A DNA stretch of 64,000 bases, from contig BOKF01000014.1 of the NCBI GenBank assembly GCA_016860845.1, forward strand, positions 62,001 to 126,000, read 5' to 3'. This DNA is from Chloroflexota bacterium. Lineage in GTDB: Bacteria; Chloroflexota; Anaerolineae; 4572-78; J111. Numbering within the stretch: the stretch's first letter is position 1; every line of letters begins with the position of its first letter. Shown in pieces: positions 24,468-32,953 of this stretch. The position numbers were made by a program, and so were the translations under genes. The notes under the pieces were generated by a model, which was not told the origin of the DNA, did not search any database, and was given only the letters and a program-made list of their open reading frames with translations.

Positions 24468-25477
24468 CCAGCCCCCAGTTTGACTTAATCACGATGGGCC
24501 GGGTCGGGATGGATTTATTCGCCCAAAACGTGGGCGCGCCCTTTGAGCAAGTAACCGGCTTTGAAACCGCCGTGGGCGGCAGCCCGGTCAATATCGCCAT
24601 TGGGGCCAGCCGCCTGGGCTTAAAATCGGCGGCGTTTACAGCGGTGGGCGAAGACCGGGTGGGTGATTTTGTCTTGCGCTATCTGGCCGATGAAGGCGTG
24701 ACCACTGCCTACATCCCCCGCAAGCCCAACTGCCGCACCGGCTTGGCCCTGGTCTCCATTCAGCCGCCCGACCGCTTCCCCCTGGTTTTTTACCGCGACA
24801 ACCCCGCCGACATCTATCTAACCATTGACGATGCCGCCGCCCTGCCTCTGGCTAACAGCCGGGCGGTACAAATCTCCGGCACGGCCCTGAGCCGGGGAAG
24901 CTGCCGCGATGCTATGCTCTTTGCCGCCGAACAGTGCCGCGCCCTTAATGTCACCGCCTTTATGGATTTGGATTTGCGCCCCGACCAGTGGAGCCACCCG
25001 CGTGCTTTTGGGCTTAATGTGCGCGCGGTGCTGCCTCACCTGGATGTCGTTATCGGCACCGAAGAAGAGTTTTACGCACTGCTGGCCACAGATCCCGCCC
25101 CGGTTCTGCAGGGTCGCAATCTAACCGAGGCTCAAATCGAAGCGTTGGAAAAACTGCTGCAAACTGTGCTGGCGGCCGCGCAAGGACCGGGGACGCTGGT
25201 GTTAAAACGCGGCCCGCGCGGGGTGAGCATCTTCACCAAAACAAGCGGCGTGGTTGATGCCGCCGGTTTTCCCGTAAAAGTTCTCAACACGGTTGGCGCG
25301 GGCGATGCCTTTGCCAGCGGCTTGATTTACGGCTACCTCAAAGGTTGGGATTGGTACCAATGCGGTCGAATGGGCAACGCCTGCGGGGCGCTGGTCGTTA
25401 CCCGGCACGGCTGCGCTAAAGCTCTGCCCACCGAGCAGGAAGCCCTCAACTTTATTGAAGAGCGGGGCGGATTTTAA
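24464..25477 (+). CDS. iolC: 5-dehydro-2-deoxygluconokinase
   Basis: This 337-residue PfkB-family kinase phosphorylates 5-dehydro-2-deoxy-D-gluconate in inositol breakdown. IolC-like marks are FDLITMGRVGMDLFAQNVGA at the start, AVGGSPVNIAIGASRLGL for the sugar site, FMDLDLRPDQW, and the catalytic NTVGAGDAFASGLIYG with intact Asp. Unlike many IolC proteins it lacks the fused C-terminal DUF2090 aldolase domain; a separate aldolase gene follows two genes later. Translationally coupled to the preceding gene by a four-base overlap. Confidence 0.93.
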   Translation: MTSPQFDLITMGRVGMDLFAQNVGAPFEQVTGFETAVGGSPVNIAIGASRLGLKSAAFTAVGEDRVGDFVLRYLADEGVTTAYIPRKPNCRTGLALVSIQPPDRFPLVFYRDNPADIYLTIDDAAALPLANSRAVQISGTALSRGSCRDAMLFAAEQCRALNVTAFMDLDLRPDQWSHPRAFGLNVRAVLPHLDVVIGTEEEFYALLATDPAPVLQGRNLTEAQIEALEKLLQTVLAAAQGPGTLVLKRGPRGVSIFTKTSGVVDAAGFPVKVLNTVGAGDAFASGLIYGYLKGWDWYQCGRMGNACGALVVTRHGCAKALPTEQEALNFIEERGGF

Positions 25478-25513
25478 ACCAAGAGTCACGATACCAAGAA
25501 GCCGTCCAAGAAT

Positions 25514-25530
25514 GAGTTCCCTGGGAACTC
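25514..25530. repeat. GAGTTCCC hairpin and GGAACTC word repeat
   Basis: GAGTTCCC (25514-25521) pairs with GGGAACTC (25523-25530), and GGAACTC then repeats twice more up to 25549. It fills part of the 112-base gap between iolC and iolB. It looks like a short degenerate repeat. Confidence 0.4.
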
Positions 25531-25589
25531 AAGGAACTCGTAGGAACTCAAACCTAAAGTTATTTCTGGATGGTTTATAAGGAACACAA

Positions 25590-26429
25590 GTGGAACATTT
25601 AATCAGACCCAACAGCAGTAAAACCGTGGTGATTGAGGTAACGCCTGAGTCAGCCGGTTGGGATTATCTGTCATTTCAGATCATCTCCCTCAAAAAGGGG
25701 CAAAGTTTTAGCCGGCAGACAGGCGGCAATGAAGTTGCCCTGGTGCCATTGGCCGGTAAAGGTAAAGCTCAGGTGACAGGTCAACAGTTTGACCTGGACC
25801 GTGACAGTGTCTTTACGGAGATGGCCCACGTGCTGTACGTGCCGCCGGGCCACGACCTCACCGTGCAGGCCGAGGCTGACTTCGAGTTTGCGCTGGGCGG
25901 CGCGCCCGCCGAGGGCAAATACCCGTTGCGCCTCTTTACCCCCGCCGAAATGAAAAACGAGGTTCGCGGCGGTGGCTCGGCCACGCGGCAGGTGATCCAC
26001 ACTTTGGCTCCCCCCCTGCCCGCCGAACGATTGATTTTGTATGAAGTCTACGTGCCGGGCGGAAACTGGTCCGGTTGGCCGCCCCACTGCCACGACGGCT
26101 ACCAGGGGTCGCCTTATCTGGAGGAAACCTACTACTTCCGCACCGACCCGGAGTATGGCTTTGCCATGCATCGCAACTACCGGGTCGACACCGATTTTAA
26201 CGAAATCTTGCCGGTTTACAATGGCGACCTGGTGCTGGTGACGCAGGGTTTTCACTCCACCGCCGCCGCGCCCAATTGCACTCTCTACTTTCTTAACTAC
26301 CTGGCCGGCGACCTGCTGGACGAAGCTCGCGCCACGCCTCCTTTCGATGATCCCACGTTTGCCTGGATTAAAAACGACTGGGAGGCCAACCAGATAAAAT
26401 TACCCATCGTTGGGCCTGACGCATTTTGA
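25590..26429 (+). CDS. iolB: 5-deoxy-glucuronate isomerase
   Basis: This 279-residue bicupin-fold enzyme converts 5-deoxy-glucuronate to 5-dehydro-2-deoxygluconate. It carries the IolB marks GWDYLSFQI, the metal-site WSGWPPHCHDG and LEETYYFRTDPEYGFAMHR (His, Glu and His ligands), and a late VTQGFHST. Full-length for the family. It starts with GTG at 25590, preceded by AAGGAA. Lies after iolC and a short repeat-containing gap. Confidence 0.95.
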   Translation: MEHLIRPNSSKTVVIEVTPESAGWDYLSFQIISLKKGQSFSRQTGGNEVALVPLAGKGKAQVTGQQFDLDRDSVFTEMAHVLYVPPGHDLTVQAEADFEFALGGAPAEGKYPLRLFTPAEMKNEVRGGGSATRQVIHTLAPPLPAERLILYEVYVPGGNWSGWPPHCHDGYQGSPYLEETYYFRTDPEYGFAMHRNYRVDTDFNEILPVYNGDLVLVTQGFHSTAAAPNCTLYFLNYLAGDLLDEARATPPFDDPTFAWIKNDWEANQIKLPIVGPDAF

Positions 26430-26491
26430 TTGAAAACAAGATAACCAGAGAGTATTTATTCAGCAGAAGCTACCAAAACCGAGAACTTTTT

Positions 26492-26555
26492 GCCGGGATT
26501 AGGAGATTTGGGGATTTTATCTAAAAATTTCATCCCCTAATCCCCAAATCCCGGC
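26492..26555. repeat. Inverted word repeat GCCGGGATT ... AATCCCGGC
   Basis: The arms GCCGGGATT and AATCCCGGC close a 64-base foldback whose inner words GATTTGGGGATT and CCTAATCCCCAAATC are also complementary. It fills the gap between iolB and the aldolase gene. No U-run follows, so it probably lowers rather than ends transcription. Confidence 0.55.
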
Positions 26556-26572
26556 GAAAACGAAACGATTAT

Positions 26573-27607
26573 ATGGGTCTGCTGAATAGATACACCGGAG
26601 AGATAGGAAATCAGCCCTTGAAAGAGCCTAGCTGTTTGTCCCTCGGAAAAATACGCGGCTTACAAACTGCCTCCACCAAAAATGGCATCTTCAATATCTT
26701 AGCCATTGACCACCGCGACTCGCTGCGGGTGGTGATTGACCCCGACCACCCGGAGGCCGTTCCGGCGGCTACCCTGACCGAGCTAAAACTGGCAATTATT
26801 GAGCAGATTGCCCCTCATGCGACCGCCGTCATGCTGGAGCCGGAATACAGCGCGGCGCAGGCGATTGCGGCGGGGGCGCTGCCCGGTCACGTGGGCTTTC
26901 TTTCCGCGCTGGAAGAACAAGGCTATTTGGGCGATCCGTATGCCCGTCAAACCACCCTGCTCAGCGGCTGGAGCGTCGCCAAAGCCAAACGACTGGGCGC
27001 GAGCGGCATCAAACTGCTCATCTTCTATCACCCCGATGCCGGAAAAGCGGCGGAACGGCAGGAAGCGTTAGTCAAAGCCGTAGTGGCCGACTGCGCCCGC
27101 GAGGAAATCCCGCTGTTTCTGGAACCCCTGGCTTATCCATTAAACCCCGCCGTGCCGGTCAATTCAGCCGAATTTGCCACGCAGCGCCGGCGCATTGTGG
27201 TCGAAACTGCCCGCCGCTTGGGGGCGCTTGGCCCCGACATCCTCAAAATACAATTCCCACTTGACGCCAAATATGACCCCGACGAGGGGTTGTGGCGGGA
27301 TGCCTGCGCCGAATTGAATGAGGCGACCCTTGTGCCCTGGGCCTTGCTCTCCGCCGGCGACCCGTATGACATCTTTAAAACGCAGTTGCGCGTGGCCTGC
27401 CAGGCCGGCTGCTCCGGCTTTATGGCCGGCCGCGCCCTGTGGCGCGAAGCAATTTCAGCCGCACGGGCAGAACGGGAAACTGTCTTGCGCAATACGGTCC
27501 TGCCCCGCTTTGAGGAACTGGCCCAAATTGCCCGCACCTTCGGGCAAGGATGGCAGGCCAAATACCAGCTACCCCAGGTAGATGAAACGTGGTTCAGGGA
27601 ATATTAG
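26573..27607 (+). CDS. LacD-type class I aldolase, probably cleaving the inositol-pathway phosphosugar
   Basis: This 344-residue protein belongs to the tagatose-1,6-bisphosphate aldolase (LacD) family of class I Schiff-base aldolases. Visible are LSLGKIRGLQTASTK and ILAIDHRDSL at the N-terminus, GASGIKLLIFYHPD, and the candidate Schiff-base Lys in DILKIQFPLD, then GCSGFMAGRALW at the phosphate site. The standard pathway uses IolJ (class II, zinc) or an IolC-fused DUF2090 domain for 2-deoxy-5-keto-6-phosphogluconate; neither is here. Its place between iolB and iolD suggests it does that step to give dihydroxyacetone phosphate and malonate semialdehyde. The first about 24 residues may be leader sequence, since an in-frame TTG lies before SLGKIRG. 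Confidence 0.82.
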   Translation: MGLLNRYTGEIGNQPLKEPSCLSLGKIRGLQTASTKNGIFNILAIDHRDSLRVVIDPDHPEAVPAATLTELKLAIIEQIAPHATAVMLEPEYSAAQAIAAGALPGHVGFLSALEEQGYLGDPYARQTTLLSGWSVAKAKRLGASGIKLLIFYHPDAGKAAERQEALVKAVVADCAREEIPLFLEPLAYPLNPAVPVNSAEFATQRRRIVVETARRLGALGPDILKIQFPLDAKYDPDEGLWRDACAELNEATLVPWALLSAGDPYDIFKTQLRVACQAGCSGFMAGRALWREAISAARAERETVLRNTVLPRFEELAQIARTFGQGWQAKYQLPQVDETWFREY

Positions 27608-27620
27608 ACAATCACTATAC

Positions 27621-27765
27621 CTACTCAGCCTGCGGCGTCCGCCCCGAGCTGAAGCTCAGGGCTAATAGCTGAAGTACGCTAAAGCGCACTGATTTCTAGC
27701 CGACTTGAGTCGGCTTGAGCTTCTTAGCTTGGGGTTTTAACCCCAAGCGACGGGCGACTGAGTAG
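27621..27765. repeat. MITE-like multi-hairpin element
   Basis: Ends CTACTCAG (27621-27628) and CTGAGTAG (27758-27765) are inverted repeats. Inside are four hairpins: GAGC/GCTC flanked by C and G runs, AGTACGC-TAAA-GCGCACT, AGCCGAC-TTGA-GTCGGCT, and a 10-bp GCTTGGGGTT/AACCCCAAGC stem. It fills the 191-base gap before iolD. Confidence 0.6.
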
Positions 27766-27798
27766 TTACACAACTCACAATTCATCCGGGAGGGAACG

Positions 27799-29691
27799 AT
27801 GTCAATCCACAACCAAGAATCAATCCGGTTAACGATGGCCCAGGCCATTGTAAAATTTTTACAGGTGCAGTACAGCGAGCGTGATGGCCACCGCCGTCGC
27901 TTTATCCCCGGTATCTTCGGGATTTTTGGACACGGCAATGTGGCCGGCTTGGGGCAGGCGCTGCAAGAGTACGGCGCAGAGCTGCTCTACTTCCAGCCTC
28001 ACAACGAACAATCCATGGTCCACACGGCCAGTGGGTTTGCCAAAGCCACCCGCCGGAAGGCCACCCTGGCCTGTGCCTCTTCCATTGGGCCGGGGGCAAC
28101 CAATATGATTACCGGCGCCGCCACCGCCACCCTCAACCACCTGCCGGTGCTGCTCCTGCCATCCGATTATTACGCCACCCGGCACCAGGGCTACGTGTTG
28201 CAGCAGCTTGAACACCCCCTCAGCGCCGATGCCAGCGTTAACGATTGTTTCCGCCCGGTCAGCCGCTTTTTTGACCGCATCACCCGCCCGGAGCATTTGC
28301 TCCACGCCCTGCCGGAAGCGATGCGCGTCCTGGCTGACCCCGCCGATACCGGCGCGGTGACGATCGCCATTCCGCAAGATATTCAGGCTCACGCCTACGA
28401 TTACCCGGTCAATTTCTTGGCCGAGCGGGTTTGGCGGATTGACCGCCAGCCGCCCGTACCGCAGCGGATTGAAGAGGCATTGGTCCTGCTGAAAAGCGCC
28501 CAACGCCCCTTCATCATTGCCGGCGGCGGGGTGATTTACGCCGAGGCCGAAACCGAACTGCTGGCCTTGGCCGAAAAATTTGGTATCCCCGTCGGTGAAA
28601 CAATGGCCGGTAAAGGGGCGATGGATAACGCTCACGCGCTGTCGGTCGGCGGCTGCGGCGTCACCGGCACGGCGGCAGCGGGCAGATTGATGGCCCAGGC
28701 CGATCTGGTAATCAGCATCGGCACCCGCATGACCGATTTCACCACCGGGTCGCGCTCGGCGTTTCAAAACCCTGCCGTCAAATTCATCAGCATCAATGTG
28801 GATGGGCGCGATGCCTACAAGCTGGGGGCGCTGCCCATTGTGGCCGATGCTCGCGAGGCGCTGCGTGCGCTGTTAAATGTCGCGGAAAACCTTGAGCTAA
28901 AACCCAGTATGGGCTACCTGGAAGAGGTGGCGGTTGAAAAGCAAGAGTGGCAGCAGTTGCTTGAAACCAGCGTGTTTGTCACCCATCCCGGCGAAATCTT
29001 CAACCAGCAGCACGCGCTGCACATTCTCAATCAAGAAGCCCGGCCGGGCGATACGGTTATCGGCGCGGCGGGCGGCCTGCCCGGCGACCTACACCAACTC
29101 TGGGACAGCCGCGACAACAAAACCTGTCACCTGGAATTTGGCTACTCCTGCATGGGCTACGAAATCCCTGCCAGCCTGGGCGTGCGGATGGCCCAGCCGG
29201 AGGGTGAAATATACGTTTTTGTGGGCGACGGCACCTACCTGATGCAGCCCACCGAGCTGGTCACCTCCATTCAAGAAGGGTTGAAGATAACCCTGCTGAT
29301 TTCGCAGAATGATGGCTTTCAGATCATTCGGCGCTTGCAGATGAATCGGGTGGGCATCAGCTTTGGCAATGAATTTCGCGCCCGTGATGAAAAGTCCAAC
29401 CGGCTGGAAGGCGAGTACGTGGCGATTGATTTTGCCAAAAACGCTGAAAGCATGGGGGCCAAAGCCTGGCGCGTCACCAACGCCGACGAGCTGCGGCAGG
29501 CCCTTAAAGAGGCCAGAGCCGAAACCCGCTCCTGCGCCATCGTCATCACCACCGAAAAACATCGCTACGGCCCCGGCTCCGAGGTATGGTGGGACGTGGC
29601 GCCCGCCGAAGTGAGCGGTGATGCTGAAACCCAACAGGCCCGCACCCAGTACGAGAGCGACCGGGCTAATTTACAGAGATTTTATTATTAG
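27799..29691 (+). CDS. iolD: 3D-(3,5/4)-trihydroxycyclohexane-1,2-dione acylhydrolase
   Basis: This 630-residue thiamine-diphosphate enzyme opens the trihydroxycyclohexanedione ring to 5-deoxy-glucuronate. N-terminal Pyr domain has GIFGIFGHGNVAGLGQAL and the activating Glu region (FQPHNEQSMVH). The central domain follows, and the C-terminal PP domain has VFVGDGTYLM (the GDG of the metal/diphosphate site) and QNDGFQIIRRLQ. These sequences are characteristic of IolD rather than acetolactate synthase. A strong Shine-Dalgarno (GGGAGG) precedes ATG 27799. It follows a MITE-like repeat and is followed, eight bases on, by iolG. Confidence 0.95.
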   Translation: MSIHNQESIRLTMAQAIVKFLQVQYSERDGHRRRFIPGIFGIFGHGNVAGLGQALQEYGAELLYFQPHNEQSMVHTASGFAKATRRKATLACASSIGPGATNMITGAATATLNHLPVLLLPSDYYATRHQGYVLQQLEHPLSADASVNDCFRPVSRFFDRITRPEHLLHALPEAMRVLADPADTGAVTIAIPQDIQAHAYDYPVNFLAERVWRIDRQPPVPQRIEEALVLLKSAQRPFIIAGGGVIYAEAETELLALAEKFGIPVGETMAGKGAMDNAHALSVGGCGVTGTAAAGRLMAQADLVISIGTRMTDFTTGSRSAFQNPAVKFISINVDGRDAYKLGALPIVADAREALRALLNVAENLELKPSMGYLEEVAVEKQEWQQLLETSVFVTHPGEIFNQQHALHILNQEARPGDTVIGAAGGLPGDLHQLWDSRDNKTCHLEFGYSCMGYEIPASLGVRMAQPEGEIYVFVGDGTYLMQPTELVTSIQEGLKITLLISQNDGFQIIRRLQMNRVGISFGNEFRARDEKSNRLEGEYVAIDFAKNAESMGAKAWRVTNADELRQALKEARAETRSCAIVITTEKHRYGPGSEVWWDVAPAEVSGDAETQQARTQYESDRANLQRFYY

Positions 29692-29699
29692 GGACCGGC

Positions 29700-30728
29700 A
29701 TGGCAACTATTAATCTCGGCGTAATCGGCCTGGGCCGGATTGGCCGCATCAACAGCCGCCACCTGCTGGGACACACGGGTGGCGCTCGATTGGCGGCAGT
29801 TTCTACCCGCCGCCCCGAAGCTGCGACCCAATTTTTAGGGCAGACCGGCAGCATCAAAATCTACCCCAATTATCACGATCTGTTGGCCGACCGCACCCTT
29901 GACGGGGTGCTGGTGGTGACCCACACCCACACCCATCACGATATTGTGGTCGCCGCAGCCGAGGCGGGCAAAGCCATTTTCTGTGAAAAACCCATCGCCC
30001 TGACCCTGGCGGAAACCGACTCGATGCTGGCGGCAGTGGAAAAGGCAGGGGTGCTGTTTCAAGTCGGTTTTATGCGTCGTTTCGACAAAGGCTTTGCCGC
30101 CGCTAAACGTAAAATCGAAGCCGGAGAGATCGGCACACCGGTGGTGGCTCAGGCGATGAGCCGAGACCCTAACTGTCCCGCCCCGGATTGGGCGGCCCCC
30201 GCCAACAGCGGGGGCATGATTCTGGATTTAGCCATCCACGATTTTGATATGCTGCGCTGGCTGATGGGCGATGAGGTGCAGCGAGTTTATGCTGAAGGAA
30301 GCAATCTGACCTGCCCTGACCTGCTTCAGGTTGGCGATATTGACACCGCCATCATCAATTTGCGTTTTATCAACGGTGGGCTGGGCTATGTGGAGGCGGG
30401 GCGCAACTGTCGCTACGGTTACGACATCCGCTGCGAAATTCGGGGCACAGAGGGTACGCTAAAAATTGGCTACCTGCAAGATACACCGGTGCTGACGTTG
30501 ACGCCGCAGGGCGTCACCCACGATACGGTGGCCTGGTTTGAGGAGCGTTTCACCCCGGCCTACCATGCGCAGCTTGATCATTTCATCGAATGTATTCAGC
30601 AAGAGAAAAAGCCACTGGCCGGAGCCAACGATGCCCGCATTGCACTGCAAATTAGCCTTGCCGCTACGCTATCTCAGCAACAGGGAATGCCGGTTATCCT
30701 CATTAAGGATCCTCTATATCTACGCTAA
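29700..30728 (+). CDS. iolG: Inositol 2-dehydrogenase
   Basis: This 342-residue Gfo/Idh/MocA protein oxidises myo-inositol to 2-keto-myo-inositol. Marks are LGVIGLGRIGRINSRHLL at the start, TTHTHTHHDI-like VVTHTHTHHDIV, FCEKPIALTL with the active-site Lys, QVGFMRRFDKGF, and DLAIHDFDMLRWLMG with the catalytic Asp/His. Length and motifs agree with IolG. It is the last gene of the operon. The pathway as seen lacks iolA (malonate-semialdehyde dehydrogenase) and an inositol-specific permease; these must lie elsewhere. Confidence 0.92.
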   Translation: MATINLGVIGLGRIGRINSRHLLGHTGGARLAAVSTRRPEAATQFLGQTGSIKIYPNYHDLLADRTLDGVLVVTHTHTHHDIVVAAAEAGKAIFCEKPIALTLAETDSMLAAVEKAGVLFQVGFMRRFDKGFAAAKRKIEAGEIGTPVVAQAMSRDPNCPAPDWAAPANSGGMILDLAIHDFDMLRWLMGDEVQRVYAEGSNLTCPDLLQVGDIDTAIINLRFINGGLGYVEAGRNCRYGYDIRCEIRGTEGTLKIGYLQDTPVLTLTPQGVTHDTVAWFEERFTPAYHAQLDHFIECIQQEKKPLAGANDARIALQISLAATLSQQQGMPVILIKDPLYLR

Positions 30729-30748
30729 ACTGACGTTAATTGCCCCGA

Positions 30749-31618
30749 TCACCAATTCAAATCCTCAGCCAGGTCCAGCAGTGACCGCTGGCCGGCGGGC
30801 TTCTTCTTCCCGGCCATTTTCTCGGCTCCCTTTTTGGCGACGATGCGCTTGGCAATCATATCGGCCATCACCTTGTCGGGAAGTTGTTTGGGCTGAGACT
30901 TCTGCCACTCGATAGCCCGCTTTCCCGGCTCGCAGATATCCAAAAAGGCGCAGTAACCGTGGGCCCAATGATCCGGTGGCAGGACGTCGTCTTCCGGTAA
31001 CTGATCCATTTCTAATAAGTTGAGCATACGCTTGATTCTAGCCAGCAGGTCGGCCATCATTTCTGAATCGGGATAGACTTCGAACGCTAGGTGGTCGAGG
31101 GTATCACGATTTTCGTAGTAAATGATAGCCCCGTTGAGCGGAATCGCCCCCCGGTAATATTCTCGCAGACCCCATAGATAGATTTGAGCCTGGCGCACGT
31201 GTTCTTCCTTCGGGATTTTGGCTGCTTTGATCTTGTCAAACTCACTGGCCGCACTGGTTTTGTATTCCAGCGCCCAGAAGCCGGTGGCGGCCTCGTCCAC
31301 ATTTACCCCAGGCGGAATATAAAGAATCCCATCACAGAAGCCGTGAATCCGATACTCCGGTATCTCAAAAAAGACTTCCTGGGCTAAGCAGGCCCGGCTC
31401 ATAGCCCGCTGCAGGCGGCGGTGGCTGTCGGTCCCCACCGAGAGAATCCGGCCTACCCTGGCATCAAAAGGCGGCTTGGGTTTGCCCTGCAATTCAAAGG
31501 CCACGTACAGCAAACAGCCCTTGGCCAGTGACGAGGGCTTGATATACTCTTTCTCGCTCTTGTGCTCTTCCTGGAGCCACTCCACCGTATATTCGGCGGC
31601 GCTTCGTTGTCGTCTCAA
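30749..31618 (-). CDS. PD-(D/E)XK nuclease (RecB/Cas4-like)
   Basis: This 289-residue protein has the RecB/Cas4 nuclease layout: GTDSHRRLQ (conserved His66), Asp96 in GFCDGILY, E-x-K at 118-120 in WALEYKT, and a QxxxY helix (RQAQIYLWGL, Gln143-Tyr147). Cys35 near the start and two Cys in HGYCAFLDICEPG near residues 220-230 recall the Fe-S-holding cysteines of Cas4/AddB, though a full set of four at standard spacing is not clear. The tail is Lys-rich. It lies downstream of the HerA-like ATPase gene in the same direction, after a hairpin. No cas genes or CRISPR are present, so a DNA-end resection or defence role is inferred. Confidence 0.82.
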   Translation of the reverse strand: MRRQRSAAEYTVEWLQEEHKSEKEYIKPSSLAKGCLLYVAFELQGKPKPPFDARVGRILSVGTDSHRRLQRAMSRACLAQEVFFEIPEYRIHGFCDGILYIPPGVNVDEAATGFWALEYKTSAASEFDKIKAAKIPKEEHVRQAQIYLWGLREYYRGAIPLNGAIIYYENRDTLDHLAFEVYPDSEMMADLLARIKRMLNLLEMDQLPEDDVLPPDHWAHGYCAFLDICEPGKRAIEWQKSQPKQLPDKVMADMIAKRIVAKKGAEKMAGKKKPAGQRSLLDLAEDLNW

Positions 31619-31641
31619 TTTTCTACCTTCCCTTCTTTGGC

Positions 31642-31674
31642 AGACCCTAAAGGTCTTTAAGACCTTTAGGGTCT
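31642..31674. terminator. 16-bp hairpin between ATPase and nuclease genes
   Basis: AGACCCTAAAGGTCTT (31642-31657) pairs perfectly with 31659-31674, leaving one central base. There is no U-run on the minus strand. It may partly end transcription or protect the upstream message, giving unequal amounts of ATPase and nuclease. Confidence 0.5.
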
Positions 31675-31678
31675 TCTC

Positions 31679-32953
31679 TTAGAGCTCGGCGGGGATACCC
31701 CGTTGGAAGAAGAAGCGCGTCTCCCCGGCGGTATTGATCCCGGCCAGCCGGTCCACTCTGAAAATGAGGGGATACTGGGCGGTCACATTGCCGATGACCA
31801 GGGCATGGTGCTGCCGCAGCCGGCGCACAAAGGCAGCCATGGTTTCGTAGTCGGTCGCGGCTCCACGGGAGACGTGGCGTACGTCATCTTCAAAGGGGAT
31901 GCGCAGTAGGAAGAGGTTGTCAGCCTGGCGCAGGATGGTCTCATCCAGCCCGTGAATCATATTGGTGACAAAGAAACTGGTGATGCCCAGGTGGCGCGCC
32001 CGCGTAACGATGTAATCAATACTATGGCGTGACACGTACAGGTGAGCTTCTTCAAAAAAGATGAAAGGGAAGCGGTGGGTGCCGTTTTCAATCTCCCACA
32101 GGCACAGGTCTTTGATCAGTTCGATGATGGCCTGGACAAAACCCTCGCGGGCCAGGTTCGACAGGGCCGAGATATCAATCACCAGCGCCCCCCCTTGCCG
32201 GATACGGCGGTAAGACTCGCTCAACGAGGCCGCCTCCTGCGGGTTGCGGGCGAAAATATTGGTATTTTTGAGCGCCTCCAGGCGCGAGCGGATGGCTTGA
32301 TTGACCACCATGGCATTCGAGCCGCCGCCAAACTCGTTGTTCTCGGCCATTTGCATGATTTGCTCCAGGCCGACATACGGCACGCGGCCCCGCTCCCGTT
32401 CGATGGCCTCGGCTTCGGCCCACAGCCGGGCCAGCCGGTTCTCAAAGTAAAGGGCCGACACCTCCGGCAGGCCGAAGCGCTGCAAGAGAGTCATCATGGG
32501 GGCCAGGCCGAACTGCCGGACCCCGAGGCGAAAGTTACCGCCCGCTTCCAGGTGGATAATGCCCCGCTGGGTCACTTTGCCCGTCTCCAGGTCAAGCTCG
32601 ACCTTGGGCAGGTGGATATATTCTTTGTTGATATCAAAGACCACGCACGGCGCGCCGCTGGCAATGAGCTGGAGTAAAAGGACTTTGGAGAGGTGGCTTT
32701 TGCCGCTGCCCTTGACCCCGGTCACCACGTTAACTTTTTCCAGGTCTTGCCCTTCAACCAGAAAAGGGTGCCCGGCCAGCGTATGGCCTAACTGGAGGGG
32801 ATGGCCCAGGTTGCGGGTAGCATTGGCAAAAACCTCCTCATCGGTGGTGCGCTCGATGGTCACATCGCGGGTGGGGATCCAGCCATCCCATTGCTCCCAG
32901 CGATTCAAGCTATCTTCATCGCCGTATTTCAAACGGCGGCCATTGGCGCCCAT
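31679..32953 (-). CDS. HerA-like hexameric ATPase/DNA translocase
   Basis: This 424-residue P-loop ATPase belongs to the HerA/FtsK class. Walker A is GVKGSGKSHL (about residues 79-88), followed by PCVVFDINKEY, as in HerA 'D-x-K-x-E/Y'. Walker B with its catalytic Glu is FPFIFFEEAHLYV near residue 300, then a sensor-like FFVTNMIHGL and the HerA-like arginine-rich RQADNLFLLRIPF. Unlike typical HerA (about 500 residues) it lacks an N-terminal HAS barrel; the gene immediately upstream, overlapping by 25 bases, may supply it. In archaea HerA works with NurA to resect DNA ends, and bacterial HerA homologues pair with nucleases in defence systems. Here the partner would be the nuclease at 30749-31618. 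Confidence 0.85.
   Translation of the reverse strand: MGANGRRLKYGDEDSLNRWEQWDGWIPTRDVTIERTTDEEVFANATRNLGHPLQLGHTLAGHPFLVEGQDLEKVNVVTGVKGSGKSHLSKVLLLQLIASGAPCVVFDINKEYIHLPKVELDLETGKVTQRGIIHLEAGGNFRLGVRQFGLAPMMTLLQRFGLPEVSALYFENRLARLWAEAEAIERERGRVPYVGLEQIMQMAENNEFGGGSNAMVVNQAIRSRLEALKNTNIFARNPQEAASLSESYRRIRQGGALVIDISALSNLAREGFVQAIIELIKDLCLWEIENGTHRFPFIFFEEAHLYVSRHSIDYIVTRARHLGITSFFVTNMIHGLDETILRQADNLFLLRIPFEDDVRHVSRGAATDYETMAAFVRRLRQHHALVIGNVTAQYPLIFRVDRLAGINTAGETRFFFQRGIPAEL

Noticed and set aside
30749..31618. Cas4 of a CRISPR-Cas system
   Set aside because: No repeats, cas1 or cas2 are in the window, and the Cys set is incomplete; the neighbours are a HerA-like ATPase and a regulator pair.
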